This document shows, one piece after another, positions 12,542-20,726 of a stretch of DNA of 64,000 nt (position 1 is its first letter; each line of letters begins with the position of its first letter). The notes under the pieces are model-generated. The model was not told the DNA's origin and searched no databases. It worked only from the letters and a program-made list of their open reading frames with translations. The stretch is from assembly GCA_029210045.1 (NCBI GenBank), contig JARGNX010000002.1, forward strand, positions 62,001-126,000. The letters are read 5' to 3'. The translations under genes and the position numbers were made by a program. The DNA is from Coxiellaceae bacterium (GTDB taxonomy: Bacteria; Pseudomonadota; Gammaproteobacteria; Coxiellales; Coxiellaceae).

Positions 12542-13828
12542 CTAGCCACAATCGGAAGTGAATTTTTTCAGCATTGACTCGCTAAATAATTGTTTTTCTT
12601 CTAATTCTCTATACATCAGATAATCTTGCTGTATCCGTTGAGCGCATGTGCTCACGAAATGCAGATAACCAGGCGTTGTTGCAATGTCGATGGTCTCATT
12701 AATATGCTCATGCTTTTTTAATGAAGAATGCATTGAATAAAATGATGACAACTGCTTCACAGCAGATAAATCCAAATCTTTATTTAAATGCCCTGATATT
12801 TTTGACTTCATAAACAAGCGGTAACAATATTTCTTGAGCCGATATTGCTTGTCGGCAGCATTAAACATTTGGGGATCTACATATGACAATACCATTTGTG
12901 ATAATTGACTAGTTCCAGTTGCAAGCTCAACTGCTGCTGAATCAACACAACCTTGCAGTCGTGCGGCGGCTTCGATTAATACAGGACCTTGCTCGGTTAA
13001 CATAATTTCAAGATGCCCTGGCCCACATGCTATCTCTAATGCATTTAGTACCGATTCTGCATAAGCGATTAATGCTTCCACCACAGGGTCATTGGGACTG
13101 ACCAATGCCTCTAATAGTGATAAGTTACTTTTTGTCGGCAAAAGAGTTTTCTCACACCGCCATATATCCGTGAATCGATGATGGCCGCTATAGCTAACGC
13201 TATTCACGATATACTCCGTGCCCGTTAATAAGCGCTGCGCTAACACAGCCAAATTGTTATCACCAAAGATATTTTTTTTGTTTAAAATATGATGAACCGC
13301 ATTCGTTATCGCTTCAGTTGAACGGCAAAAATAAACGTCATCATTGCCTGCACTTTGTATCGGTTTTATCACTGTTGTGGCTATATTATGCTGCCTTGAC
13401 CACTCAATCACCTCATCTGCACTGGTCGATTTAATGCACTCAACCGATGGCACACCCGACACTTGCAATGCCTGTATCATTTCAAATTTATTAAATCGCG
13501 CCTGACTTAGCTCTACACTATTACCCTGAAGGCCTAATAGATTATTTAGCTGATCGGCCACACCCACGCCACTTTCAGTTCCAGCAACAACAGCTCGTGG
13601 TTGATACAACTTTAATTGATCTACAATATCTGATATCTGATCGGTGAGCACTAGGTTTATAATAAAGTCGCTTGGTTGAAATGATGCCTTAAACATATCT
13701 AAAACATGGCGATGTGTTTGCACATGCACACATTGAAAACCTTGCTGTTGGAACTTTGGAGCTAAAAACCGCCCAGTAGAATATGCATCAACAATTACAA
13801 CAGTCTGCTGCTTAGTCACTTCAGCCAT
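12542..13828 (-). CDS. ATP-grasp domain enzyme, carboxylate-amine ligase type
   Basis: A 428-residue protein. An N-terminal pre-ATP-grasp Rossmann-like region contains VVAGTESGVGVADQL, followed by an ATP-grasp core with TTVIKPIQSAGNDDVYFC (nucleotide-binding lysine) and the Mg-binding GHLEIMLTEQGPVLIEAAARLQG. This resembles L-amino-acid ligases and biotin-carboxylase-like ligases that form amide bonds with ATP. The substrate cannot be told from sequence. It is on the same strand as the alkylation-repair genes and immediately upstream of them, so co-transcription is likely, although a functional link is not obvious. Confidence 0.82.
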   Translation of the reverse strand: MAEVTKQQTVVIVDAYSTGRFLAPKFQQQGFQCVHVQTHRHVLDMFKASFQPSDFIINLVLTDQISDIVDQLKLYQPRAVVAGTESGVGVADQLNNLLGLQGNSVELSQARFNKFEMIQALQVSGVPSVECIKSTSADEVIEWSRQHNIATTVIKPIQSAGNDDVYFCRSTEAITNAVHHILNKKNIFGDNNLAVLAQRLLTGTEYIVNSVSYSGHHRFTDIWRCEKTLLPTKSNLSLLEALVSPNDPVVEALIAYAESVLNALEIACGPGHLEIMLTEQGPVLIEAAARLQGCVDSAAVELATGTSQLSQMVLSYVDPQMFNAADKQYRLKKYCYRLFMKSKISGHLNKDLDLSAVKQLSSFYSMHSSLKKHEHINETIDIATTPGYLHFVSTCAQRIQQDYLMYRELEEKQLFSESMLKKFTSDCG

Positions 13829-13848
13829 TTTCTCAGCTCAAACGGATG

Positions 13849-14340
13849 TCAATTAACATCTACTGGCTTGTAGGCACTGCAGCTCAAGGTATTTGACTTA
13901 CCATTGAAAACCAGATTAACCCCAGACGCACCCGGCCCCTGATTAACCGGCACAGTAAAAGTTACCGCCGTATAATCTTGCAGACCGCCATTAAAACTGC
14001 GCACACTGCTTTTGATTGTATCGGGATATGCAGCACAGCTTTTTTTATCGACGATTAATGATTGATCCCATCTCAATAACGCAGTCACTTTAGTGTTTTT
14101 TGGAGGAGCCTGATACTGGAAGTTTTTAATGAGACGCACGGTATCTTCATTAGGTGCCATTTGCGCGCACGTTACCTCATGAATGCTATCATAACCCACA
14201 CACAATAAAGGAATATTTAAGGGCGAGTCAATACGCTGAATACTGACATGTACGGTGCTTGAGGTCACTAACTCGGCTAGCAGCGGTGCCGCAAATAAGC
14301 ACATCAAAAATGCCAAGCCAGTTTTATAAAATTTCACCAT
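13849..14340 (-). CDS. Secreted protein of unknown function
   Basis: A 163-residue protein with a clear Sec signal peptide (KFYKTGLAFLMCLFAAPLLAE). The mature part is rich in beta-type sequence and has four cysteines (LLCVGY, EVTCAQ, KSCAAY, LSCSAY) that could form two disulfides in the periplasm. I do not recognise the family. The frame opens farther upstream, but AAGGAG six bases before the ATG at 14338-14340 and the placement of the signal peptide decide the start. The next gene begins 20 bases after its end. Confidence 0.72.
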   Translation of the reverse strand: MVKFYKTGLAFLMCLFAAPLLAELVTSSTVHVSIQRIDSPLNIPLLCVGYDSIHEVTCAQMAPNEDTVRLIKNFQYQAPPKNTKVTALLRWDQSLIVDKKSCAAYPDTIKSSVRSFNGGLQDYTAVTFTVPVNQGPGASGVNLVFNGKSNTLSCSAYKPVDVN

Positions 14341-14664
14341 CAGTCGCTCCTTATTCATCAATTCGCGGCTGATCATATTGCAAAAGAACTGTTTTAACAA
14401 TGCTTATTTATATTTATTGTTTATGTATCTGAACGATGATTGAGCAACCACACCAATCTAGATAAGTGCTTACCCTGCACAAGCTGAATAATCAACGGTT
14501 ATATTGCCAATTTTTTTATCCGAAGAGAATATTAACTTTAGGTCTAAATACTTTTGATAAAAGCTATTTTTTTCTTCATTTTTGTCACCTAACTATCTAA
14601 GCCTAATCACCGTAATAATAGGCATTTGCTCATTTTGAAAAGAAATGATCCTGATAAGAAATAC
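14341..14664. other. Intergenic region with no recognised feature
   Basis: This AT-rich stretch separates the secreted-protein gene from the GNAT-DUF938 gene. I saw no reading frame with a ribosome binding site, no strong hairpin and no repeat in it. A promoter for the secreted-protein operon should lie here. Confidence 0.5.
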
Positions 14665-15771
14665 TTACGACTTTAATTGCCATACAATCAACTGATTATT
14701 CGCAGGCATAACATGATCATCAATGAAATTAAAACCCTGCGCTGCCAGCATGCCACTAATCAGATTAAATTCACGAATGCCGCGTTCAGGGTTGGCTTGT
14801 TTTAATTGCTGATCAAAGCGCACATTACTTTCGGACGTAAACTCGCCATCATAGCTAAACGGTCCATAAATAATTAAATAGCCATTAGGCTTAATCGCCT
14901 TGGCTACATTCGACATAAAAACATCGCCTTTTGACCACGACATAATATGTAAAGTATTCGCAGAAAACACAGCATTATATTTGCATTGCTCCCAATCGTA
15001 TGTGGTCACATCAATTTCTTTTTCAGGCAATATATTCTCTAACGACCCAGCCGATAGCCCTTGCTGTAAGATAGCAAAGTAATCACCTTGATCTGATGGC
15101 TGCCAGGAAATGTCAGGCATCAGCTCTGCAAAATATTTTGCATGTTGAGCCGTAGCACTACCGATTTCTAACACAGCATCACCAGGCTTTAAATACTGAT
15201 GAAGCTTTTCAAATATCGGCTGCTTATTTCGTTCACATGCAGGCGAATACGGCAAGTCCACATTGTGCGACAGCTGCATCACTGTACACTCAGTAATGCC
15301 ATCGTTCGCTGTTTTAACAAACGTGAATCCCGCCTTTTCGTAACAACGTATCGCACGCTTATTTGAACTCGCCGGATCGATCAATATTTGCTTCGCACTA
15401 AACTCATTGATCATCATGCGAGCAAACTGTTTTATTATTTTTGTACCATAGCCCTTATCAAGGTAGTCACTATCAGCAATAAACAAATCAACACAAAAAG
15501 TTCCTTTAGACTCCTGAGTAAACAACCCCTTTGGTTCCGGACAAATCGTGCGATAAGCATACAAATCACAACATTGGATATAACCAATCGGTTGTCCACC
15601 TACGCAAATCACATAGGGATAATCATAACCGTTGCCGACAATTTTTTGTTTAATATAATCAGCCGACTCATAGCCATCAATGAACCACACTTCTTTTACA
15701 TGCGGCACTTCGATCCATTGTTGCCATAACGGCAATTCATCGATTGTGAATGGTTTAAATGTGATACTCAT
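14665..15771 (-). CDS. Fusion of GNAT acetyltransferase and DUF938 SAM-dependent methyltransferase
   Basis: Two enzymes in one 368-residue chain. Residues about 1-170 are a GNAT acetyltransferase close to the aminoglycoside 6'-acetyltransferase type, with YVICVGGQPIGYIQCCDLYAY, the acyl-CoA-loop region DKGYGTKIIKQFARM and ASSNKRAIRCYEKAGFTFV. Residues about 180-368 are a DUF938 methyltransferase-like domain with motif I VLEIGSATAQHAKYFA and FSANTLHIMSW. The frame can start at a GTG (15783), but the ATG at 15769-15771 after GAGG is preferred. Substrates are unknown. Confidence 0.85.
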   Translation of the reverse strand: MSITFKPFTIDELPLWQQWIEVPHVKEVWFIDGYESADYIKQKIVGNGYDYPYVICVGGQPIGYIQCCDLYAYRTICPEPKGLFTQESKGTFCVDLFIADSDYLDKGYGTKIIKQFARMMINEFSAKQILIDPASSNKRAIRCYEKAGFTFVKTANDGITECTVMQLSHNVDLPYSPACERNKQPIFEKLHQYLKPGDAVLEIGSATAQHAKYFAELMPDISWQPSDQGDYFAILQQGLSAGSLENILPEKEIDVTTYDWEQCKYNAVFSANTLHIMSWSKGDVFMSNVAKAIKPNGYLIIYGPFSYDGEFTSESNVRFDQQLKQANPERGIREFNLISGMLAAQGFNFIDDHVMPANNQLIVWQLKS

Positions 15772-15879
15772 ACAATACAACACCTCATGTGCCTCAATCT
15801 CTATGCGGCTCTTTATAAATCAACCTCAAATTTAAGGCCCGCACGATCAAGTATATCTTGTAATGCAAGCCTATTGAAA

Positions 15880-16296
15880 TCATAGTGACACCACACACTC
15901 CTTATGTGTACTTTTCAAGTGAGCCAATATATTACAATAATTCAGTCCAATTAGCTTCTCAATAAGCACTCGCTTAGTAGCACAATTAAATTTGGCTCGC
16001 AGTATCTTACTGTAATCCTCAACCGTGCGTTCAGATATATTCAACTTGAGCGCAATTGCCTTCGCACTTTTATCTTTTAAAAACTCAATCAACACCAACC
16101 TTTGCCGCTCAGTTAAATACACACCCGAATATTCACCACCTAAAATATACCTGATATTAAAATCTTTAACTTTGCCCGGTAATTTTTTGCGATGTATTTT
16201 ATGCTTTACTTCCAGCTCACCTAAAACATCACGCCAACGATGTGAGGTATAGTTTTCAGTAACATTCGCTTCAGTAAAAAATTGTGGAGACGTCAT
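15880..16296 (-). CDS. LuxR-type helix-turn-helix transcriptional regulator
   Basis: A 138-residue protein whose C-terminal half is a LuxR/GerE DNA-binding domain (YLTERQRLVLIEFLKDKSAKAIALKLNISERTVEDY). The short N-terminal 60 residues carry no recognised receiver or autoinducer-binding domain. The start at 16296 is fixed by AAGGA eight bases upstream. It is transcribed divergently from the XRE/S24 regulator across a 227-base region holding repeated palindromic sites, so the two probably share control of that region and of the peptide cluster to the right. Confidence 0.85.
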   Translation of the reverse strand: MTSPQFFTEANVTENYTSHRWRDVLGELEVKHKIHRKKLPGKVKDFNIRYILGGEYSGVYLTERQRLVLIEFLKDKSAKAIALKLNISERTVEDYSKILRAKFNCATKRVLIEKLIGLNYCNILAHLKSTHKECVVSL

Positions 16297-16359
16297 ATTA
16301 GCTTCCTTGTTAAGAATTAATAAAGTTTTCCACACTACCCATCTATTACGCAGGAAAAC

Positions 16360-16424
16360 ATAACATTAATGTTATCTATCCGCAACGTTAATGTTACAAA
16401 AAACACCTAAGCTTCGTTAATGTA
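16360..16424. promoter_or_regulatory. Cluster of operator-like palindromes between two divergent regulators
   Basis: A perfect 16-base palindrome ATAACATTAATGTTAT (16360-16375) is followed by a near copy AACGTTAATGTT (16384-16395) and a third partial copy CGTTAATGTA (16415-16424). The shared TTAATGT cores are spaced 22 and 29 bases apart. Their position between the divergent LuxR-like and XRE/S24 genes is what is expected for autoregulatory operators of one of these proteins. Confidence 0.65.
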
Positions 16425-16523
16425 TTAATTACAATTCTTTTATCTGTATGAGCCAATTAACGAAAACATTCTGAATAATAACAAATATGTTAGAATGCAA
16501 AAAAAATGGAGAAGAACATAAAT

Positions 16524-17180
16524 ATGAGTACAGCTATAAAAAAAGATTTTGCCACAAATAACTTAGCAAATAATTTACAAAGCCTTATGAATTCATACGA
16601 CATTGGAATTACTAACCTATCAAAAGACTTAAATCTACCGATGATGACTATTCGTAGAATTCTCAATGGCAGCACAACTGACCCACGCATATCCACTTTA
16701 AACAATATTGCCAGCTACTTCTCAATATCAATTGATGAGCTCCTTGGAACAAGCGCAACAATAACAGGTAAATCGAAAGCAACCTTTATTCCAATATTAC
16801 GCTGGGAAAACCTAAATAAAAATATGCAAATTCAGAAAAATATATCTAAGGATTGGAACAGTTGGCTGCCCATTTCACTTGATAGCAACGAAACAATAAG
16901 TGACGATGCAATAGCATTAAAAGCGCGGCCTTCAATGCACCCGCGCTTTCCTAAAGGGACATACTTTATAATTGACCCCTCTGTTTCACCAAGCGATGGT
17001 GACTTAGTCCTAAGCTATATAAACAACAAAGCGACGTTACGAACATTGTTAATAGATCCTCCCTCTTGGAAACTGCAGTCCTTAACACAATCTTCAGATA
17101 TTGTAACTTATAATCCAATCTCACAAAGCATTATTGGCGTAACAATACTAACCATTCTATTTAGAAATGACAGCTATTAA
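16524..17180 (+). CDS. XRE-family repressor with C-terminal S24/LexA-like domain
   Basis: A 218-residue phage-repressor-like regulator. An N-terminal helix-turn-helix (NLSKDLNLPMMTIRRILNGSTTDPRISTLNNIASYFSISIDELLG) is followed by an S24-like domain with RPSMHPRFPKGTYFIIDP and GDLVLSYINNKATLRTL. The serine of the S24 motif is present, but the usual lysine seems to be an arginine (TLRTL), so self-cleavage is doubtful. It is the first gene of a tight four-gene operon whose next start is two bases after this stop. The ATG at 16524 was preferred to one six codons earlier because GGAGAAG precedes it. Base composition is visibly AT-rich. Confidence 0.85.
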   Translation: MSTAIKKDFATNNLANNLQSLMNSYDIGITNLSKDLNLPMMTIRRILNGSTTDPRISTLNNIASYFSISIDELLGTSATITGKSKATFIPILRWENLNKNMQIQKNISKDWNSWLPISLDSNETISDDAIALKARPSMHPRFPKGTYFIIDPSVSPSDGDLVLSYINNKATLRTLLIDPPSWKLQSLTQSSDIVTYNPISQSIIGVTILTILFRNDSY

Positions 17181-17182
17181 AT

Positions 17183-17737
17183 ATGAAAAGATCATTCAAA
17201 ACACTCGAAACGTTTAAACACAGCATCAACAAACTAAATAGCTTGTTGCACCCCAAAAAAATCCATCATATTTATAAAATCGAAGAAATTAATGAAAGAG
17301 CTAATCAAGTAAAAATATCATGTCGTGGCCGTGGCGCAATATTGATTTCAAGCATAGACTCGGTTATCTACGATGACTACATCATTCAAAAAATGCCCCC
17401 ACATCACGCATGCTGGCTTGGGTATTACTATGGAAAAAAATGGCGGCGAGATAGCAACAAAAACCATAAACACTATACATGCAAACATAACTCACAAAGC
17501 CCCACTACTAGATATCGAATACTATACCAAAATAGAGCCGGACTTATTTCGTATATAGACAAAAAAACTGAAAGGCACTTTTTTTCTTTACCATCAGAAC
17601 TAGCTGAAAGTAAGAAAATATCATACTTTGATGCTCCTCAGGCATGCTACATTGGATTTTTATCCGGGCTTGAAGTAGCGACAAAAACTTCAGCTCAGAC
17701 CATTCACACCCAAAGCCATCTAAGAGTAGTGAAATGA
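17183..17737 (+). CDS. Unknown protein with an internal duplication, in peptide-modification cluster
   Basis: A 184-residue, basic protein that I do not recognise. It contains two related halves: residues about 50-84 (ILISSID ... HACWLGYYYG) and about 117-162 (GLISYID ... QACYIGFLSG) share an LIS.ID segment followed by .AC[WY][IL]G...G. The repeated Cys-Gly motif suggests a duplicated small domain. There is no signal peptide or membrane segment. It begins two bases after the repressor stop and overlaps the M19 peptidase start by four bases, so it is translated as part of that operon. Confidence 0.75.
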   Translation: MKRSFKTLETFKHSINKLNSLLHPKKIHHIYKIEEINERANQVKISCRGRGAILISSIDSVIYDDYIIQKMPPHHACWLGYYYGKKWRRDSNKNHKHYTCKHNSQSPTTRYRILYQNRAGLISYIDKKTERHFFSLPSELAESKKISYFDAPQACYIGFLSGLEVATKTSAQTIHTQSHLRVVK

Positions 17738-18711
17738 AACCTGCTTTCAAGCCATATGAAGAAGCAATTATTTGGGATGCGCATGCCTGCCCAACCCTGG
17801 AGGTTAAGGCAGATCTCTCCCCCCTCTTCAAATATAAAAAATCTGGATTTACGTATGTTTCTTTAAATATTGGCTTTGGCCCTCAAGATGCTAATGAAAT
17901 ACTAGCGTTTTCAAAATACATAAAGCAATATATTTCAGATCATACCAAATATTTTATATACGCCAATACCTACTCAGATATTTTACATGCAAAAAAATGT
18001 AATAAATTAGCAATCGGGCTTGATCTTGAAGGAATTACATCATTTTTACAATCGCCTTCCTATATTGACTGCCTTAAAGAGATCGGTATTAAACAGGTAG
18101 GATTAGTATATAATACAAAAAATCAAATTGGTGGTGGTTGCTATGGGTATAACTCTCGGCTTAGCGGCAAAGGTAAGGAGGTAGTAAAACATCTGAATGA
18201 TAATGGAATTGTTATCGATTGTTCTCATATGGGGGAGAAATGCAGCCTAGATGTCATGTGCTTATCACGCGACCCCGTTATTTTTTCTCACTCTAACCTA
18301 ACACAACTTCATAAACACCCACGCAATATATCCAACCTGCTAATACAAGAGTGCGCACGTAATGGCGGGGTAGTCGGCATCAATGGGATTAGTATATTTA
18401 TGAATGATAAAAATAGCCTATTAAATGAAGTCGTCAATAATATTGAATATGTGTGCTCACTTGTGGGGGACGATCATGTCGGCTTAGGCTTAGATTATGT
18501 TTTTGATCACAAAAAGACACTTAAGCTAACAATGCTACATCCTGAGGCATTCCCAAATAGGAAACAATATCAAAATATTCGAATGATTGAACCTACATCT
18601 ATTACACAAATTATAAATGAGCTTGCGATGAGAAAGTTTTCAAATGAGTCAATACATAAAATATTAGGCCGTAATTTTTTAAGGGTAGCCAAACAAGTAT
18701 GGAAAAAATAG
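17734..18711 (+). CDS. Membrane dipeptidase (peptidase M19 / renal dipeptidase family), variant metal site
   Basis: A 325-residue TIM-barrel metallohydrolase of the M19 family. Recognisable metal and substrate elements are GLDLEGITSFL (bridging Glu), VIDCSHMG (His), IFSHSNLTQLHKHPRN (His and HxRN), NGGVVGING and DDHVGLGLDYV (Asp). The first metal motif, normally HxD, reads WDAHACP, with Cys19 in place of Asp. There is no signal peptide, so it acts in the cytoplasm. In this cluster it could trim or hydrolyse a modified peptide. It overlaps both neighbours (four bases upstream, 13 downstream). Confidence 0.86.
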   Translation: MKPAFKPYEEAIIWDAHACPTLEVKADLSPLFKYKKSGFTYVSLNIGFGPQDANEILAFSKYIKQYISDHTKYFIYANTYSDILHAKKCNKLAIGLDLEGITSFLQSPSYIDCLKEIGIKQVGLVYNTKNQIGGGCYGYNSRLSGKGKEVVKHLNDNGIVIDCSHMGEKCSLDVMCLSRDPVIFSHSNLTQLHKHPRNISNLLIQECARNGGVVGINGISIFMNDKNSLLNEVVNNIEYVCSLVGDDHVGLGLDYVFDHKKTLKLTMLHPEAFPNRKQYQNIRMIEPTSITQIINELAMRKFSNESIHKILGRNFLRVAKQVWKK

Positions 18712-19412
18712 AAAACCTAGGTCATCGAGTAACCAATAAAAATTTCGCAGGATATAAATACTTAACCATTTTGTCTATGCTGTACCTTACTTGTGAGTTA
18801 GCTTCATTAGTTTTATCATATAAAATAGTTCACCTTAGGTTTTTCTTTGGAGCAGCTGCATCATTTATATTCCCTATAACTTATACATGGAATGATGTTA
18901 TAACAGAGGTTTACGGATTCTCAACAACCAAACGAACCATTTGGGTTGTATTTATATGTGATTACTTTTTTGTTGCCATGCTGTACTTTCTTATCAAATT
19001 ACCCACAGAGAACCCACATATACAGCACGCATATGTTCAGGTTCTTAGCCCACTATGGCGCTCTTTATCAGGGGAGATGATTGGCGTCCTTTCTGGCGCC
19101 TTTATAAATTCAATAATTATTTCTAAGTGGAAGATACTGGCAAAAGGAAAAATATTTTGGTTAAGAAGCATTCTATCAACACTGACAGGTGAGTGTTTCA
19201 TGTTATTTGTTTCCGTGCCGATTGCGCTGTACGGCATACTTAGCTTTAAGGAAATGCTTTACTTAATTTGCTACGCATATTCATATAAGATTATTTTCGC
19301 AATTATAATTTCATACCCAGCAAACGTAATTGCAGATTATATAAAAAGAAAAGAAAGAATTGATACATATGATTACGATGTTAGCTACAACCCCTTTATG
19401 AAACCATGGTGA
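18699..19412 (+). CDS. VUT-family (YhhQ-like) transporter
   Basis: A 237-residue integral membrane protein with about six hydrophobic segments. The motifs NDVITEVYGFSTTKR after helix 2 and LRSILSTLTGE near helix 5 are those of the YhhQ/DUF165 family, whose studied members import queuosine precursors (7-cyano- and 7-aminomethyl-7-deazaguanine). Here it is the last gene of the repressor-M19 operon rather than with queuosine genes, so its cargo may differ. It is convergent with the ThiF gene, the two reading frames overlapping by 17 bases. Confidence 0.83.
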   Translation: MEKIENLGHRVTNKNFAGYKYLTILSMLYLTCELASLVLSYKIVHLRFFFGAAASFIFPITYTWNDVITEVYGFSTTKRTIWVVFICDYFFVAMLYFLIKLPTENPHIQHAYVQVLSPLWRSLSGEMIGVLSGAFINSIIISKWKILAKGKIFWLRSILSTLTGECFMLFVSVPIALYGILSFKEMLYLICYAYSYKIIFAIIISYPANVIADYIKRKERIDTYDYDVSYNPFMKPW

Positions 19413-20511
19413 CCTTATTGCACACGCTACAATCTTCATCAATACACCACTCTTCAACTGTCTTAGTAACAGAATCACTAATATCATAAACGAGAAGCTT
19501 CCCGAGAGAGGCTGGCTGTGCAATTCCGCTTAGTAACTTCATGGCATCAGCACTTATCAGACCTACTACTATTTGAATTAATGGCATGACTGCTACATTT
19601 GTTATACCTGAAGATCTAAAATTAGCAGATTTCATTACCTCTTGATGAAGCATCCCTTTTTTTCTTGCTTCTATCTTCCAACATTCCATACAACCAGTTA
19701 TACCTGGAACAATAGTAAAACAGGAAGCCCATCGGCTATCTAGCCCACCTACAATATAAGGAATTCCAAACCTCACGCATGCTTCATTTACCCAATCGAG
19801 GATTTTATCTCGCGGCTCGTCAATTGCACTTACAACCAGATCTTTATTACAAACTAAATCATATAATTGTTTAGCAGATGATATCTTAATCTCTTTCTGC
19901 GTAATAGCATTGCCCTGATCAAGCTCCCTAATATTATTGACAGCAGACTCAGACTTCTTTTTTCCTACATCCCCCTCTTTATATAAAACTTGCCGATTTA
20001 GATTTTCCAAAGAAATAACATCATAATCTATAACCGTTATTTTTCTTACACCTAATGCTGACAAACTTAACAAAACATTTGAACCTACGCCCCCAAGACC
20101 TAGTATCAATACCGAGGAATCCATCAGCCTTTTTTGCAAAAAATATTTATTTTCATCAAAGTAGCAATATGAACTTAAAAACTCTATATTACGCGACCAT
20201 CTTTTGCGCGTATAGGAATCTAGCACCGCAGTATTATTATAATGGCTATCTTCTAAAAGAAATTCATTGTTAAGAATATCCAAAAGTGAAATAAGTATTT
20301 TTTTATTAATTGGATAACAGACTGACAGCTCCTTTACCAAATCATCCGTTTCTTTTAAACCGTCCATTAATTCACATAAACCGAAAACAAACTTCTCACT
20401 ATCTGGTATATCAATTGAAACTCCTGGCCGCATAAAAAATGAAGTCGCTCCATCGCTCCAACAGTACTCAACTACCGGCTTTAGATTCGGACATATATAG
20501 GCGTTTTTCAT
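19396..20511 (-). CDS. ThiF/MccB-like adenylating enzyme with N-terminal PqqD-like peptide-binding domain
   Basis: An E1-like adenylyltransferase of 371 residues. Residues about 1-90 look like a PqqD-type winged-helix RiPP recognition element (PNLKPVVEYC, FMRPG, ELMDGLKETDDLVKELS, LLDILNNEFLLED). Residues about 130-371 are the ThiF fold: ATP loop GLGGVGS (138-144), DYDVISLENLNRQ with the catalytic Arg region (162-174), and a zinc site from C274xxC277 and C361xxC364. This layout matches MccB (microcin C) and PaaA (pantocin), which adenylate short ribosomal peptides. A 21-codon gene with a strong ribosome binding site lies 31 bases upstream on the same strand. The enzyme itself has little Shine-Dalgarno, suggesting coupled translation. 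Confidence 0.88.
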   Translation of the reverse strand: MKNAYICPNLKPVVEYCWSDGATSFFMRPGVSIDIPDSEKFVFGLCELMDGLKETDDLVKELSVCYPINKKILISLLDILNNEFLLEDSHYNNTAVLDSYTRKRWSRNIEFLSSYCYFDENKYFLQKRLMDSSVLILGLGGVGSNVLLSLSALGVRKITVIDYDVISLENLNRQVLYKEGDVGKKKSESAVNNIRELDQGNAITQKEIKISSAKQLYDLVCNKDLVVSAIDEPRDKILDWVNEACVRFGIPYIVGGLDSRWASCFTIVPGITGCMECWKIEARKKGMLHQEVMKSANFRSSGITNVAVMPLIQIVVGLISADAMKLLSGIAQPASLGKLLVYDISDSVTKTVEEWCIDEDCSVCNKVTMVS

Positions 20512-20542
20512 ATTTTAGCTGTATACAATATTAAATATAGAT

Positions 20543-20608
20543 TTAATAAGGCATTGCACTTCCTGCTAAACTAACGGGTGTGTAAGTAACCTCAAACTCA
20601 AATTCCAT
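20543..20608 (-). CDS. Candidate 21-residue RiPP precursor peptide
   Basis: A 21-codon frame starting MEFEFEVTYT and ending SLAGSAMPY, then TAA. GAGG lies seven bases before the ATG (20606-20608), a better ribosome binding site than that of the ThiF gene 31 bases downstream. MccA- and PaaP-type precursors are similarly short and sit directly before their ThiF enzyme. The alternating acidic/aromatic N-terminus could be the recognition leader, with the C-terminal part as core. EVT-Y resembles the E-V-T-x-Y of PqqA, but at this length that may be chance. No database match was possible. Confidence 0.62.
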   Translation of the reverse strand: MEFEFEVTYTPVSLAGSAMPY

Positions 20609-20627
20609 ATTAAAACCTCACTTTATA

Positions 20628-20638
20628 GTTAATTTAAC
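20628..20638. promoter_or_regulatory. Palindrome upstream of the candidate precursor gene
   Basis: GTTAATTTAAC is a perfect 11-base palindrome lying 20 bases upstream of the small-peptide ATG, where the minus-strand promoter must be. A possible -10 TATAAA (20622-20627) adjoins it. Its GTTAA arms resemble the arms of the sites at 16360-16424, so the same regulator may bind both, but the match is short. Confidence 0.35.
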
Positions 20639-20726
20639 CACTTAAACAAAGCAGCCTAATTCTTCCTATCACTTCTCCATACTCACCACAAATCACGGGT
20701 AACATTTAAGCGCAGCATCAGATACA

